Positions 18,552 through 28,188 of a stretch of 63,221 nt of DNA are shown here, in pieces. The notes under the pieces are model-generated. The model ran no database searches, was not told the DNA's origin, and saw only the letters and a program-made list of their open reading frames with translations. This DNA comes from an uncultured Candidatus Melainabacteria bacterium (lineage in GTDB: Bacteria > Cyanobacteriota > Vampirovibrionia > Gastranaerophilales > Gastranaerophilaceae). Made by a program: the position numbers and the translations under genes. Within the stretch, counting starts at the first letter, position 1. Every line of letters starts with the position of its first letter. The stretch spans positions 1 to 63,221 of the forward strand of contig CAKUUG010000005.1 in assembly GCA_934692665.1 (NCBI GenBank), given 5' to 3'.

Positions 18552-18811
18552 CAAAAAAACCTGATGTAGAAATTTATACTCTTGATTATTGTCCTTACTG
18601 TATGAAAGCAAAAATGTTTTTCGACGAACACAATATAGACTACAAAGAAATATCTTGTGAAAACGATGAAGATAACTATAGAAAAAAATTAACTGAAAAA
18701 TTCAATCTAAAAGAACTTGCGACTTTTCCCCAAATTGCAATAAATGGCACTCATATAGGGGGATATAGCGATTTAATCGACAAATACGAACGTGGTGAAA
18801 TAAGTTTTTAA
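18548..18811 (+). CDS. Glutaredoxin
   Basis: An 87-residue glutaredoxin of the GrxC type. The dithiol active site CPYC is at 15-18, the cis-Pro motif is TFPQIAIN and the C-terminal glutathione-binding GGYSDL follows. It reduces disulfides using glutathione or an alternative low-molecular thiol. It overlaps the TPR gene by 4 bp and is the last gene of this run; a decayed gene on the other strand overlaps its 3' end. Confidence 0.93.
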   Translation: MTKKPDVEIYTLDYCPYCMKAKMFFDEHNIDYKEISCENDEDNYRKKLTEKFNLKELATFPQIAINGTHIGGYSDLIDKYERGEISF

Positions 18812-19547
18812 TTTAAATTGTCAATCAATGAAGTAAAAATAAACCCGTCTTCGCAATCTATTTCTACAATATTGTAGTATGTATTGTTTTGAAAATTTTT
18901 TGTAATTATGTAATGAATTCTGTTTTTTTTATTTCAAAATTTTTGTGATAATGACCGGAAAAAATTGCAGCTACATTATTGTGTTTGGATAAAACTTCTA
19001 TATAGTCTTCTTTTTTCCACAAGTTATGACTCAAAATACCGGAATCAACAAGGGGAAAATGCTGTAAAATGAGGACTTTTTTATCTTTGTATTTTATTAA
19101 TTCATTATCGAGCCATTTTCATTTTAATTCTTGCGTTTTAAAGTAGCCGTTTGAGCTAGGGAAGTATTCTTTTACCCCATCTACAACGACAAAAACCATA
19201 TCTTTTACTTTAAAGACATAGTTGGGTTTTGAGCTGTAATACATAGTCATCGCATTTGAATACATCAAATCATGATTACCCATCACGATGTATGTTTTGT
19301 TTTTATTTTTTTAACAATATCCAAAAACATCCACAAATCATCAGGGTTTGCATTGTCCAAATTGCCACCCGTGAACACAACAAAATCCAAATCATCAAAA
19401 TTGGAATTTATATCATTCACAAAGTCTTTTAAATACTGAGCATTGTTTTTTTGTAAAATGAACATCAGTGACCTGAATGAATTTCACAGACTGTGCATTA
19501 CATATTGAAAATATAAAAAATAACAAAACAAAAATTATCTTTTTCAT
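18808..19547 (-). pseudogene. Secreted metallophosphoesterase, decayed
   Basis: Reading the minus strand and allowing frame changes restores a calcineurin-like phosphoesterase. It begins MKKIIFVLLFFIFSICNAQS (signal peptide), then has FIQVTDVHF, VVFTGGNLDNANPDD, VMGNHD, LQHFPLVDSG and FSGHYHKNF, the expected order of metal-binding motifs. Lesions seen are one extra base in the T7 run at 19446-19452, one missing base in the T7 run at 19306-19312, an in-frame TGA at 19119-19121, and a stop plus frame change near 18910. Because the lesions are of several kinds it is most likely a true pseudogene; the two homopolymer ones alone could be sequencing error. Confidence 0.85.
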
Positions 19548-19602
19548 ATTTTCAATATAAAAAAATTGTGTTAATTTTTTGTTAGAAAAATCGCTTTTTT
19601 TG

Positions 19603-20430
19603 TTATGTTCCGGACATTTCTTTTAAGAATATATTAGATTTTGCAAGAATTGTTTCTCGAAGCACAACAGGATCAGGAATTGCAAAATCCATTTTGCTCA
19701 TAACTTTTGGTGACAATATAGGTGTCGGGATAGTATTTTGCACCAATCTATCCGCACAATATACAATACCACACAATGTAGGAAGGGAGCTTTGAAGAGG
19801 GTCGTGGTGATATCTGATACAATTTGTCAAAATTACAGGCAATTGCCATTTTTTTGATATCAAAGCACCCAAAATACAGTGATTTGTACCAAATTGTGCA
19901 TCTTCAACTTCTACCAAATCAACATTGCTTTGTTGAGCCAAATATCTTACTTTTGAATATTTTAGAGGGTTTTTTGTATTTAACAAAATTTTTCCAATAT
20001 CATGCAAAAAACCAATAACAAAAGCGTCATCCGGATTTATTACTTTAAATTCTTTAGCCAAAGTCTCTGCTGCAATCGCACATTTTACCGAATGCTCCCA
20101 CATTTCACGACTTCCTTGTGCAGTCATCATTTGTTTTAGAGCAAGACTCATGATTATATTCTTTGCTTTCATCATCCCCAAAACAACAAGAGCTTTGTTT
20201 ATTGAAGTGATTTGTTGGCGAAAACCATAAAAAGCTGAATTTACAAGAATCAAAGTTTTTGTCGCAATAGCCTGATCCATTTGCATTATTTTGCCAAGTT
20301 CAGCAATACCTGTTGCTGGATTTTTTATTACATTCAACGCTTTTACCATTACATTTGGCATGGGCGGAATGTCTTTGAATTCTGCAACTACCTGTTGAGG
20401 GTCTAATTTGTTTGAACCATTATTCATCAT
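19603..20430 (-). CDS. HDOD-domain protein
   Basis: A 275-residue stand-alone HDOD protein. The N-terminal domain has the usual IPPMPNVMVKALNVI and LVNSAFYGFRQQITSINKALVVLG stretches. The later part retains a partial HD-like pattern (VIGFLHDIGKILL, then YHHD). HDOD proteins are signalling adaptors, often tied to c-di-GMP or stress regulation, without proven enzymatic activity. It is the last gene of the wecG-tkt-ftsEX operon, starting 3 bp after ftsX. Confidence 0.88.
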   Translation of the reverse strand: MMNNGSNKLDPQQVVAEFKDIPPMPNVMVKALNVIKNPATGIAELGKIMQMDQAIATKTLILVNSAFYGFRQQITSINKALVVLGMMKAKNIIMSLALKQMMTAQGSREMWEHSVKCAIAAETLAKEFKVINPDDAFVIGFLHDIGKILLNTKNPLKYSKVRYLAQQSNVDLVEVEDAQFGTNHCILGALISKKWQLPVILTNCIRYHHDPLQSSLPTLCGIVYCADRLVQNTIPTPILSPKVMSKMDFAIPDPVVLRETILAKSNIFLKEMSGT

Positions 20431-20433
20431 TTT

Positions 20434-21351
20434 TTATACCTGCAAATGTTTCTTTATACTTAAAAAACTACCCACTGAAGAGAACGCAACACCTAGTGTC
20501 AATACACTAAATAATACGGTAAACTGTGCCATAGGGTCAATCGATATCATGAAAAATTCATGTATTTTTACGATATATTCTTGCACGAGTTTTATTGGTA
20601 CTATCGCAACCAAAGCTCCCAAAAATCCATAGATTGCACCTTGGAGTATCAATGGGGTTTTGATATACCAGTTCGAAACACCCATCAATCTCATAATTTC
20701 AATTTCTTCTTTTCTTGATTGAATTACAAGCTCAATCGTGTTATTTATTATTGCGATAGTTAAAATACAAACAATAGCAACAAAAATAAGTGTCGCTGTG
20801 TTTATGACTGTACTAATCATCTCGAATTTTTCAACCAAATCTTTTGCATAGCTGGTATCACTAATGCCTCTCACGGTTTTTAACTCTTGCATTACAACAG
20901 TAAGATTTTTCGTACTGTCAATTTTTACATGCAGAGTATCCGGTAGTGGATTTTGGATATCAGGAGCATCGATTTCAGTTTTCAATTGTCTCCAAGAAGT
21001 CTCTTTCGGGATAAAAGACACTTTTTGAACATGATTTAAGTCCCTTACAAGAGAAACTGTTTGATTCACATCGGCTTTTGGATTCAAATACGCACTAATT
21101 TCGAGAGCCGAACCCATAGAGTTTGCAAAAGAATTTATAGCTAAAGTAACTCTAAATATCGAACCAAATATAGTTAAAATTGCAGCAATCGTAGTGATTA
21201 TTGCGATATTAACAAGTCCTGCTCTTGCAACGCCTTTTATTGTTTCTATTATTATTCTGTATGTAATTCTAATCTCGCTCATCCAGTCTTTTGGGATGTG
21301 CGATTTTACACGCTGTTTTAAATTTTGATTTCTAATATTCTTTTTATTCAT
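20434..21351 (-). CDS. ftsX: Cell division protein FtsX
   Basis: A 305-residue permease-like protein. It has a cytoplasmic N-terminus, a first transmembrane helix near 45-70, an extracytoplasmic domain with VSFIPKETSWRQLK, and three C-terminal helices. RKEEIEIMRLMGVSNWYIKTP is the characteristic FtsX cytoplasmic segment. With FtsE it transmits the divisome signal to peptidoglycan hydrolases. It overlaps ftsE by 8 bp. Confidence 0.95.
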   Translation of the reverse strand: MNKKNIRNQNLKQRVKSHIPKDWMSEIRITYRIIIETIKGVARAGLVNIAIITTIAAILTIFGSIFRVTLAINSFANSMGSALEISAYLNPKADVNQTVSLVRDLNHVQKVSFIPKETSWRQLKTEIDAPDIQNPLPDTLHVKIDSTKNLTVVMQELKTVRGISDTSYAKDLVEKFEMISTVINTATLIFVAIVCILTIAIINNTIELVIQSRKEEIEIMRLMGVSNWYIKTPLILQGAIYGFLGALVAIVPIKLVQEYIVKIHEFFMISIDPMAQFTVLFSVLTLGVAFSSVGSFLSIKKHLQV

Positions 21352-22018
21352 AAGTTCCGGCTTCTCTGTCGCTGACTATCTGCCCATGGTTTAGGGTAAT
21401 TACTCTTTTTCTGAAATAGTTTACCATTGTTTGGTCATGGGTAGATACAAGAATTGTTATTCCTCTTTGGTTTACTTGTTCTAATATTTGCATAACTTCT
21501 AGAGAATTTTTCGGATCAAGGTTACCTGTTGGTTCGTCTGCAATCAACAATGGCGGCCCATTTACAATGGCACGAGCAATAGATACCCTTTGTTGCTCAC
21601 CCCCTGATAATTCACAAGGTTTTGATTTGTACTTGTCTTCTAAACCAACAACCTTCAATGCTCCCATAACACGAGTTTCTATTTCTTTTGATGAAATGCC
21701 CATTGTTCTTATTACATAGGCAATATTATCGTACACTGTGTGGTTTTGAAGAAGTTTATAATCTTGAAAAACAATCCCCATACAACGTCTTAAACTGGGA
21801 ATTTTGCTGGGCGGAAGGTTGCCTATATCTATACCGGCTACATAAACGCTGCCTCTTGTCGGACGTTCTTCTAGATACAACATTTTCATCAATGTTGATT
21901 TTCCGGCACCTGACGAACCTACAAGAAACACAAATTCTCCAGGACGAATATCGAGGTCGATTCCACGAAGTGCATATTTATTTTTGTATTGTTTTACTAA
22001 ATCACGAATTACAATCAT
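21344..22018 (-). CDS. ftsE: Cell division ATP-binding protein FtsE
   Basis: A 224-residue ABC ATPase. Walker A GSSGAGKST is at 34-42, Q-loop VFQDYKLL, signature LSGGEQQR, Walker B LLIADEPTGNLD and switch His in STHDQ. Length and the RRCMGIVFQDYKLL segment are typical of FtsE. It is the energising partner of FtsX. Its ATG overlaps the transketolase C-subunit stop by 4 bp. Confidence 0.96.
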   Translation of the reverse strand: MIVIRDLVKQYKNKYALRGIDLDIRPGEFVFLVGSSGAGKSTLMKMLYLEERPTRGSVYVAGIDIGNLPPSKIPSLRRCMGIVFQDYKLLQNHTVYDNIAYVIRTMGISSKEIETRVMGALKVVGLEDKYKSKPCELSGGEQQRVSIARAIVNGPPLLIADEPTGNLDPKNSLEVMQILEQVNQRGITILVSTHDQTMVNYFRKRVITLNHGQIVSDREAGTYE

Positions 22019-22977
22019 CTTACTTCCATAAATTTAATTATTTTTTCATATATTTTTTTATCAGTCAAACCATAAAATTCCATCAGTTGTCTTTGTTCGC
22101 CGGATTGTCCAAAAGTGTCTTTTGTGCCTATTCTATAGACTTTTGATGGTGCGTAATGACATAAAGACTCACAAACCGCACTACCCAAACCACCTATAAC
22201 GCTGTGGTTTTCAACAACAACTACTTTTTTGGTTTTTTGAGCACTTGCTTTTAGTGCCAAGTGATGGAAAGGCTTCACAACAGGATAATGAAGGACATCC
22301 GCTTCTATTCCCACTTCTTTTAACTTTTGTGCAGCAGACAAAACTTCCCACAATGTTTCACCATTTGTCACAATCGTCAAATCTTTTCCATCTCTGAGTT
22401 TAATGCCTGCATTTGGATTGAATTTGTAATCTTTATCAAAAATCGTTTTCAAATTTGTTCTTGGGATTCTGATATACATAGGCAATGGAGTCACTGCAGC
22501 GTATTTAATTACTTGTTCAACTTCATTACAATCAGCCGGTACAATCACTCTCATGTCAGGAATAGAACGCATATAAGAAATATCTTCTAATGCCTGATGA
22601 GAAGCCCCATCTTCCCCAACAGTAATACCACCATGGGTCGCAACAACTTTTACGTCTAATTTTGAATAACAAACAGTGTTTCTGATTTGGTCTAGACATC
22701 TTGTCGTTGCAAACATTGCAAATGTGCTTGCAAATACTGTTTTGCCGCCATAGGCAAGTCCTGCTGATGTTGTAATCATATCTTGTTCTGCAATACCGCA
22801 GTTAAAAAATCTGTCTGGAAAAGCTTTTTTGAACATTGCAGTTTGTGTAGAACACGACAAATCTGCATCTAACACAACAATGTTCGGGTTTTTTGAACCC
22901 AATTCAACAAGAGTTTCGCCGTAGGCTTTTCTTGGAGATTTAATTTCAGGATTTTCAAATAAATTTTTTACTAGCAT
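22015..22977 (-). CDS. Transketolase, C-terminal subunit
   Basis: A 320-residue protein carrying the pyrimidine-binding and C-terminal domains of transketolase: VVLDADLSCSTQT, FNCGIAEQDMITTSAGLA with the catalytic Glu, THGGITVGEDGASHQ and a C-terminal VVVENHSVIGGLG. The start at 22977 has a perfect GGAGGAATT; the frame opens further upstream, but only inside the N-subunit gene. With the N-subunit it forms a split, DXS-like transketolase that moves two-carbon units between sugar phosphates. Confidence 0.95.
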   Translation of the reverse strand: MLVKNLFENPEIKSPRKAYGETLVELGSKNPNIVVLDADLSCSTQTAMFKKAFPDRFFNCGIAEQDMITTSAGLAYGGKTVFASTFAMFATTRCLDQIRNTVCYSKLDVKVVATHGGITVGEDGASHQALEDISYMRSIPDMRVIVPADCNEVEQVIKYAAVTPLPMYIRIPRTNLKTIFDKDYKFNPNAGIKLRDGKDLTIVTNGETLWEVLSAAQKLKEVGIEADVLHYPVVKPFHHLALKASAQKTKKVVVVENHSVIGGLGSAVCESLCHYAPSKVYRIGTKDTFGQSGEQRQLMEFYGLTDKKIYEKIIKFMEVR

Positions 22978-23774
22978 AATTCCTCCAATGCTTGTTTCAA
23001 TTCCAAATCGTTTGGAGCTTTTCCATGCCATGAAACGTTATTTTCCATAAAAGAAACACCTTTGCCTTTTATTGTATTTGCAATAACTGCAGTCAATTCA
23101 TCAGAGTTTTTTGCTTCGGTTAATACTCTTTCAAGCTCATCATAGTTGTGACCATCTACGCTATGTACCTTAAAACCAAATGCTTCCAGTTTTTTATCTA
23201 ATGGTTCCAGAGATTTTATTTCATCAGTTGTGCCATCAATTTGGAGATGGTTTTTATCTATTATAACAACAAGATTTTTTAATTTTTGATTATTCGCATT
23301 CATCAATGCTTCCCAAACGCTGCCTTCTTGCATTTCGCCATCACCCATCAAAACAAAAACTTTTGATTTTATTTCATCTAAACGAAGTGCAAGAGCAATG
23401 CCAACCCCGATAGAAAGCCCTTGTCCCAATGAACCTGTTGAAACTTCTATTCCCGGCAACCCTACACGAGAAGATGGGTGACCTTGGAGTTTTGAACCTA
23501 AAATTCTAAACCCCATCAACAAATCTTTTGAAAAATATCCACAATTCGCAAGAACAGCATACAAAGCAGGACTAGCGTGACCTTTTGATAAAATGAATCT
23601 GTCTCTTGTTTTAAAATCTACAGCTTTATCCCATTCCAGAGGAACATTCATTACTTTTTTGTACAAAACTGCCAAAATGTCAACACAAGAACAAGCACCT
23701 CCGGGGTGACCGGATTTTGCATTGTGAATCATTTTCAATATGTCTTTTCTAACGGCATTGGTAAATGTTTTCAA
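22971..23774 (-). CDS. Transketolase, N-terminal subunit
   Basis: A 267-residue thiamine-diphosphate-binding half. Landmarks are HNAKSGHPGGACS near residue 17, LSKGHASPALYA, TGSLGQGLSIGVG, and the ThDP motif GDGEMQEGSVWEA through KNHLQIDG. It partners the gene immediately downstream (7-bp overlap). The split form is common in many bacteria and archaea and is not itself unusual. Confidence 0.95.
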   Translation of the reverse strand: MKTFTNAVRKDILKMIHNAKSGHPGGACSCVDILAVLYKKVMNVPLEWDKAVDFKTRDRFILSKGHASPALYAVLANCGYFSKDLLMGFRILGSKLQGHPSSRVGLPGIEVSTGSLGQGLSIGVGIALALRLDEIKSKVFVLMGDGEMQEGSVWEALMNANNQKLKNLVVIIDKNHLQIDGTTDEIKSLEPLDKKLEAFGFKVHSVDGHNYDELERVLTEAKNSDELTAVIANTIKGKGVSFMENNVSWHGKAPNDLELKQALEELC

Positions 23775-23778
23775 AATT

Positions 23779-24510
23779 TCAATCCTTATTAATTACAGTA
23801 TCTATTATACACTTTATTAGAAATATTGGCAAAAGTGGAAATATTCTTTTGAATCTTTCAGGCTGCTTTACTGTGCGATAAAGCCACTCTAAACCCATTT
23901 TCTGATAAAAAACAGGTGCTTCTTGTACAATTCCCGAAAATACATCAAAACTACCACCAACCCCTATCATAACTGTTCCATTTAAGACATTTTTAAGTTT
24001 TGAAATAAATTCTTCTTGTTTTGGCGAACCCAAAGCAACAAGCAATATTTGTGGTTTAGCGGATTTTATTTCTTGTATTATTTCATCATCGGAAGAAAAA
24101 TAACCGTTTCTCGTATAAACGATATTTAAAGATGGATGTTCTTTTAAAATGTTTTCTTTTGCTTTTTGGACTACTTCTTCTTTCGCACCGAAAAGACCTA
24201 GAGTATAGTTTTTTTCGGCTGCAGTTTTTATAAGCAATCTTGAAAAATCAACACCTCTTATTTGGTTCAGGTTTATTCCTTTCATTTTAAGGGCAATTTT
24301 TACGCCAACACCATCAGGAATAACGAGTTCAGATTTTTTTACAATTTCAAAAAATTCTTTGTTTTTTTGAGCATTAATAATCATTTCAGGATTTATTGTA
24401 ACAATCTGAAAATTTTCATTGTTCTTTATTGCTTCCAATACTTTGCCCAAAGCATCGTCAACACCTAGTAAATCTATTGGACAGTTCAAAACGCAGACTT
24501 TTTTATTCAT
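23779..24510 (-). CDS. WecG/TagA/CpsF-family glycosyltransferase
   Basis: A 243-residue GT26 enzyme. Typical segments are TINPEMIINAQKN, PDGVGVKIALKMKG, LGLFGAKEEVV, and LVALGSPKQEEFISK. The family transfers ManNAc or ManNAcA, or another hexosamine, from the UDP-sugar to a polyprenyl-pyrophosphate-linked GlcNAc, an early step of teichoic acid, ECA or capsule linkage units. It opens a compact six-gene operon with the transketolase halves and ftsEX. Confidence 0.9.
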   Translation of the reverse strand: MNKKVCVLNCPIDLLGVDDALGKVLEAIKNNENFQIVTINPEMIINAQKNKEFFEIVKKSELVIPDGVGVKIALKMKGINLNQIRGVDFSRLLIKTAAEKNYTLGLFGAKEEVVQKAKENILKEHPSLNIVYTRNGYFSSDDEIIQEIKSAKPQILLVALGSPKQEEFISKLKNVLNGTVMIGVGGSFDVFSGIVQEAPVFYQKMGLEWLYRTVKQPERFKRIFPLLPIFLIKCIIDTVINKD

Positions 24511-24548
24511 AAAATTATTCTATCATGAAAACTTATTTTTTTGAAAAA

Positions 24549-26081
24549 CTATTCTTCTTTTTGTTCATTTTCATGATTATAAAAGTACTGACAACCGTTC
24601 CAGATGCATATTTCTTGTTGCGAAATTTTACATTTGCCGACAATACAGTCCAAAGTTCCATCAGGACTGATAGAAAAATGTTCGCAATTTTGGCAAACTT
24701 TTAGCGTCATACCTTTTGTTTTGAGTTTGTATGTCATATCCGCCATTGCATCATACATTCTAAGACACAAGTTTGTAGAAATAAAACGATTACCTTCTCT
24801 ATATACGACTTTTCTCATTCCATCTTCCGAAACCAAATCGAGTTTGCAATTTATGTCTTTTTTCCCATGGATAACTGCTGCTTCAATTGTGACAGAATTT
24901 ACGTTTTCTTCTTCGTATTCACTGTTTTCGATTGATTTCATTGTTAAATTATGAATGAAGATTTTTATTTTTTGCCAAGAAAGACAAATCGGATACAATA
25001 AAAGCCAAAAAATTTCTTTAAAATCCAATTTTGCAATATAAAGAGAAAACAAGAAATTAGCAAACAAAAAAGCACCCAAAAATATCGTACATTTTGCAGC
25101 CAAATGCTGAGGAAAAACCACAGATAAGGACAACAAAACAATGTATGCCAACAAAACCAAGAGCGAGTTTGGTTTTAGGGAAAATAAAATGAATTCTTTG
25201 AAAGTTAAATCTTTAAAGAACAAAAATTTAAAATAGTGCGAAAACAAGATAAATTTGCTCTTTAAAGAAGGTGAGCTAAAGTTATAGCTCTTTACATCAA
25301 CCCCTGTAATAATATAAGGCGAATATTTTGATTTTATGTCATTAGAAGCAAGGTCGAGCGTGTATTCGAGTTCTGTTTCTTTGTCTTCTGTTCCGACATA
25401 GCCCATTTTTTCCAGCACATCAGATGTGATAACGAGATTTTCTCCATCTATCAAAAACGGCAAATCAAACATAGAACGAACAAGATTGTATGTTCTGTTT
25501 GAATATTTCAAATACGAAGAAATTATTTCATGTTTTACTCTTTTTGCAAATTGATTTTTGTTGTTTATTGAAATTTTAGAACCAACATAAACACCTGATT
25601 CTGTGATACTTTTGTTAACATTGTAGAGGTATTTTTCGCCTATTGTTCTATTTGGTCCTAAAAATACAAACGCATCGTATTTATTTTCGGGGAGAATTTT
25701 TTGGATAACTAAATTAAGAGCTTTGTCTTTTGAAAAATAGTCAGGATTTTGAATGTTGTGAATTCTAGCACCCAATGCAAAATCACGAGCAGTCGTAACA
25801 TCATTTTCTTCTCTTTGAAAAACACAATGAACTTCATAGTTTTCTTTGTCATAGTGTTGATTGTTCAAAGAAGCAAGAAGTTTGTCCAGATTTTTGTCTT
25901 TATTTGATGCAAATATCAAAATGCAGAATTTTTTGTTTTCGGTGATTTTGCTTCTTTTTGTTTCTTGTTTGAAAGCATAAGCGTCTATGTTATTGGCTTT
26001 TATATAGAAAAAAAGTTGATAGATGCAATAAATAAAAAGATAAATTATGATTATAGCAAATAAAATATCTAGTAATATCAT
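24549..26081 (-). CDS. Membrane GT2-like protein with degenerate active site and Cys-rich tail
   Basis: A 510-residue membrane protein. The order is one N-terminal helix, a GT2-like domain (about 45-270: KFCILIFASNKDKNLDKLLASLNNQ; TEDKETELEYTL), two or three helices (about 300-380) and a cytoplasmic tail. The tail ends with CQNCEHFSISPDGTLDCIVGKC and CIWNGCQYF, seven Cys that could bind metal. The metal-binding DxD expected of BcsA-like synthases is replaced by FLGPNR and no QxxRW is visible, so catalysis is doubtful. It lies 38 bp before wecG on the same strand. Call by architecture only. Confidence 0.65.
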   Translation of the reverse strand: MILLDILFAIIIIYLFIYCIYQLFFYIKANNIDAYAFKQETKRSKITENKKFCILIFASNKDKNLDKLLASLNNQHYDKENYEVHCVFQREENDVTTARDFALGARIHNIQNPDYFSKDKALNLVIQKILPENKYDAFVFLGPNRTIGEKYLYNVNKSITESGVYVGSKISINNKNQFAKRVKHEIISSYLKYSNRTYNLVRSMFDLPFLIDGENLVITSDVLEKMGYVGTEDKETELEYTLDLASNDIKSKYSPYIITGVDVKSYNFSSPSLKSKFILFSHYFKFLFFKDLTFKEFILFSLKPNSLLVLLAYIVLLSLSVVFPQHLAAKCTIFLGAFLFANFLFSLYIAKLDFKEIFWLLLYPICLSWQKIKIFIHNLTMKSIENSEYEEENVNSVTIEAAVIHGKKDINCKLDLVSEDGMRKVVYREGNRFISTNLCLRMYDAMADMTYKLKTKGMTLKVCQNCEHFSISPDGTLDCIVGKCKISQQEICIWNGCQYFYNHENEQKEE

Positions 26082-26148
26082 AGTTGTATTTTAAATAAAA
26101 AATGATTAAAAATCTAGTTTTTTTATTATGAGCTGATATAATCGGTAT

Positions 26149-26892
26149 ATGATTAGTTTTTTAGGGCAATGTATTCAAAATTTAATCAGAGCGACAAAAT
26201 ATGTTTTAAAAGGAAACGTAAAAGCAACTTCTGTGATTAGCCAAATTGCAGCGATTGGATTTGATTCTTTAGGAATATGTTTGTCTATCGTATTTATTTC
26301 GGCTTGTGTTATTGCTCTACAGGTCGCACATCAATTTTTGATGTCAGGAGGCGATAGTTATATAGGCGGTTTTTTGGCTGTTGCACTAATTAGAGAAATT
26401 GCACCGGGGTTTGCTGCTTTGTCATTAGCTGCAAGGGCAGGTACAGCGATTACTGCACAAGTTGCTAATATGCAAGTAACCAGTCAAATAGATGCAATAG
26501 AAGTCTTAAAAGTCGATTCAATCGGATATTATTTTGCACCAAGAATCATCGCAGGAGCAATTTCTTGTTTTTGTATAGTGTTGCTTGCAGAATTAATCGG
26601 CATATTGGGTGGGGCTTTAGTTTCTTATTTTTCTATTGACCTTCATCCTATCAGATACTTTAATTCCGTCTGGCTGATGTTAGTCTTAAAAGATGTCTAT
26701 ATAAGCCTTTTTAAAGCACTTGTTTTTGGCGGAATCATTGCCTTAATCTGTGCAACAGCAGGCTACAACACAAGAGGCGGTGCTATTAATGTCGGAAAAT
26801 CAACAACAATGTCTGCTGTATTGTGTACAGTATATATTTTGGTTGCAGATTTAGTAATTGATATTTTATTTTATATGGGTAATATTCGCTAA
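26149..26892 (+). CDS. MlaE-type ABC permease
   Basis: A 247-residue integral membrane protein with five to six helices and the MlaE hallmark segments ALIREIAPGFAALSLAARAGTAITAQVANM and QIDAIEVLKVD. It belongs to the MlaE/TGD1 family, whose members move phospholipids or sterols across the envelope with an ATPase (MlaF) and an MCE protein (MlaD). Neither partner is adjacent. The gene starts 67 bp from the divergent GT2-like gene and is followed by an ATP-grasp gene 11 bp later. Confidence 0.9.
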   Translation: MISFLGQCIQNLIRATKYVLKGNVKATSVISQIAAIGFDSLGICLSIVFISACVIALQVAHQFLMSGGDSYIGGFLAVALIREIAPGFAALSLAARAGTAITAQVANMQVTSQIDAIEVLKVDSIGYYFAPRIIAGAISCFCIVLLAELIGILGGALVSYFSIDLHPIRYFNSVWLMLVLKDVYISLFKALVFGGIIALICATAGYNTRGGAINVGKSTTMSAVLCTVYILVADLVIDILFYMGNIR

Positions 26893-26903
26893 AAAGGGAA
26901 ATT

Positions 26904-28046
26904 ATGATTATATTAGAAAAACCTTATGTATCTGATTTTTTGATTGAAACAATAAAAAACAATAATTTTGATGTTTTGGATAATGAAGTTTCAAGAAATT
27001 ATTTTTCAAAAGGTGAGCTTGTTTCTTTTGAAGATGCAGTACAAAAATACAATCAAGGAGAGTTATTTTATTCAAATTCAGAAAACTCTATTGATTGGAT
27101 TGCACAAAATCTTCCCATTTCAGATATTTCAGACATGATTGAACTAAGCAAAAACAAAATTCATTTTAGAGAAATCTTAAAACAAATTTATCCGAATTAT
27201 TATTTTGAAAAAGTAAAATTTGAAGACTTAGATGATTTTGATATTTCAAAAATAAAATTTCCAATCATCTTGAAACCTTCTGTAGGCTTTTTGAGTTTTG
27301 GGGTTTATCCTATAAAAAATGCAGGCGAATGGGAAAAAACAATAAAAAAACTCAATTCAGACATAGAAAAACTAAAAGGAATTTTTCCAAACAGTGTTGT
27401 TGATATGAGTGATTTTTTGATTGAAGAAATGATAGAAGGCAGAGAATTTGCAATAGATGCTTATTTTGATGAAAATGGAAAAGCCACAATACTCAATATC
27501 TTCGAACATCCGTTTTTTGATGAAAATGACGTGTCAGACAGGCTCTACTATACTTCTAAACAAATTCTTCAACAATATCTTGAACCTTTCAAAATATTGT
27601 TAGATAAAATAGGAAAAATTGGAAAATACAAAAATTTTCCTTTTCATTTAGAACTAAGAGCAAATGAACAAGCAATTATCCCAATAGAATTAAACCCTAT
27701 GCGTTTTTGTGGTTGGTGTATTACTGATATTGCCTATTTTGCTTGGGGTATCAATGTGTATGAAGCGTACTTTAAAAAGCAAAAACCCGACTGGGAAAAA
27801 ATACTAAAAACCGCTAAAGACGGCTATTTCTATTTTACTATCGGGGATATCCCATCCGGTATAGACAGAGCAAAAATAAAAAATATCGACTACGAAAAAT
27901 ACCTAAAAAACATCAAAAATCCACTAAACATTAGAAAAATAGACTACAAAAACAATCCCGTTTTTGCAATTGTTTTTGCTTTTTGTTCGAATATTGAAGA
28001 AATAAAAAATATTCTAAAACTGGATATGAAAGAATTTATCAAATAA
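26904..28046 (+). CDS. ATP-grasp domain protein
   Basis: A 380-residue protein with ATP-grasp features: FPIILKPSVGFLSFGVYPI (Lys and Gly-rich loop, about 120-140), FLIEEMIEGREFAIDAYF (about 170-187) and the Mg-binding IPIELNPMRFCG (about 260). ATP-grasp ligases join a carboxylate to an amine or thiol through an acyl-phosphate. The substrate is not identifiable. It lies downstream of mlaE in a likely two-gene operon that ends at a strong terminator. A related fold in D-Ala-D-Ala ligase or carbamoyl-phosphate synthase would have different flanking domains, which are absent here. Confidence 0.82.
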   Translation: MIILEKPYVSDFLIETIKNNNFDVLDNEVSRNYFSKGELVSFEDAVQKYNQGELFYSNSENSIDWIAQNLPISDISDMIELSKNKIHFREILKQIYPNYYFEKVKFEDLDDFDISKIKFPIILKPSVGFLSFGVYPIKNAGEWEKTIKKLNSDIEKLKGIFPNSVVDMSDFLIEEMIEGREFAIDAYFDENGKATILNIFEHPFFDENDVSDRLYYTSKQILQQYLEPFKILLDKIGKIGKYKNFPFHLELRANEQAIIPIELNPMRFCGWCITDIAYFAWGINVYEAYFKKQKPDWEKILKTAKDGYFYFTIGDIPSGIDRAKIKNIDYEKYLKNIKNPLNIRKIDYKNNPVFAIVFAFCSNIEEIKNILKLDMKEFIK

Positions 28047-28050
28047 AAAA

Positions 28051-28072
28051 GACGACTATTGAGTCGTCTTTT
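28051..28072 (+). terminator. Intrinsic terminator after the ATP-grasp gene
   Basis: GACGACT and AGTCGTC arms with an ATTG loop followed by TTTT, 5 bp after the stop codon. Confidence 0.9.
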
Positions 28073-28188
28073 GAATATTTTATTAAGTTTTGTTAAACAA
28101 TGTATTTTTTAAAGTCAATTTTCAGCCACAAAAAAACTTTATATATAAGTAAAGGTAAAGGTAGTGTTTTAAACTTTAGTGGGTGAAT

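Noticed and set aside
19119..19121. In-frame TGA in the metallophosphoesterase could indicate TGA recoding
   Set aside because: Frame changes elsewhere in the same gene make simple decay more likely, and the other genes in the window end normally at TGA, TAA or TAG with no internal TGA.
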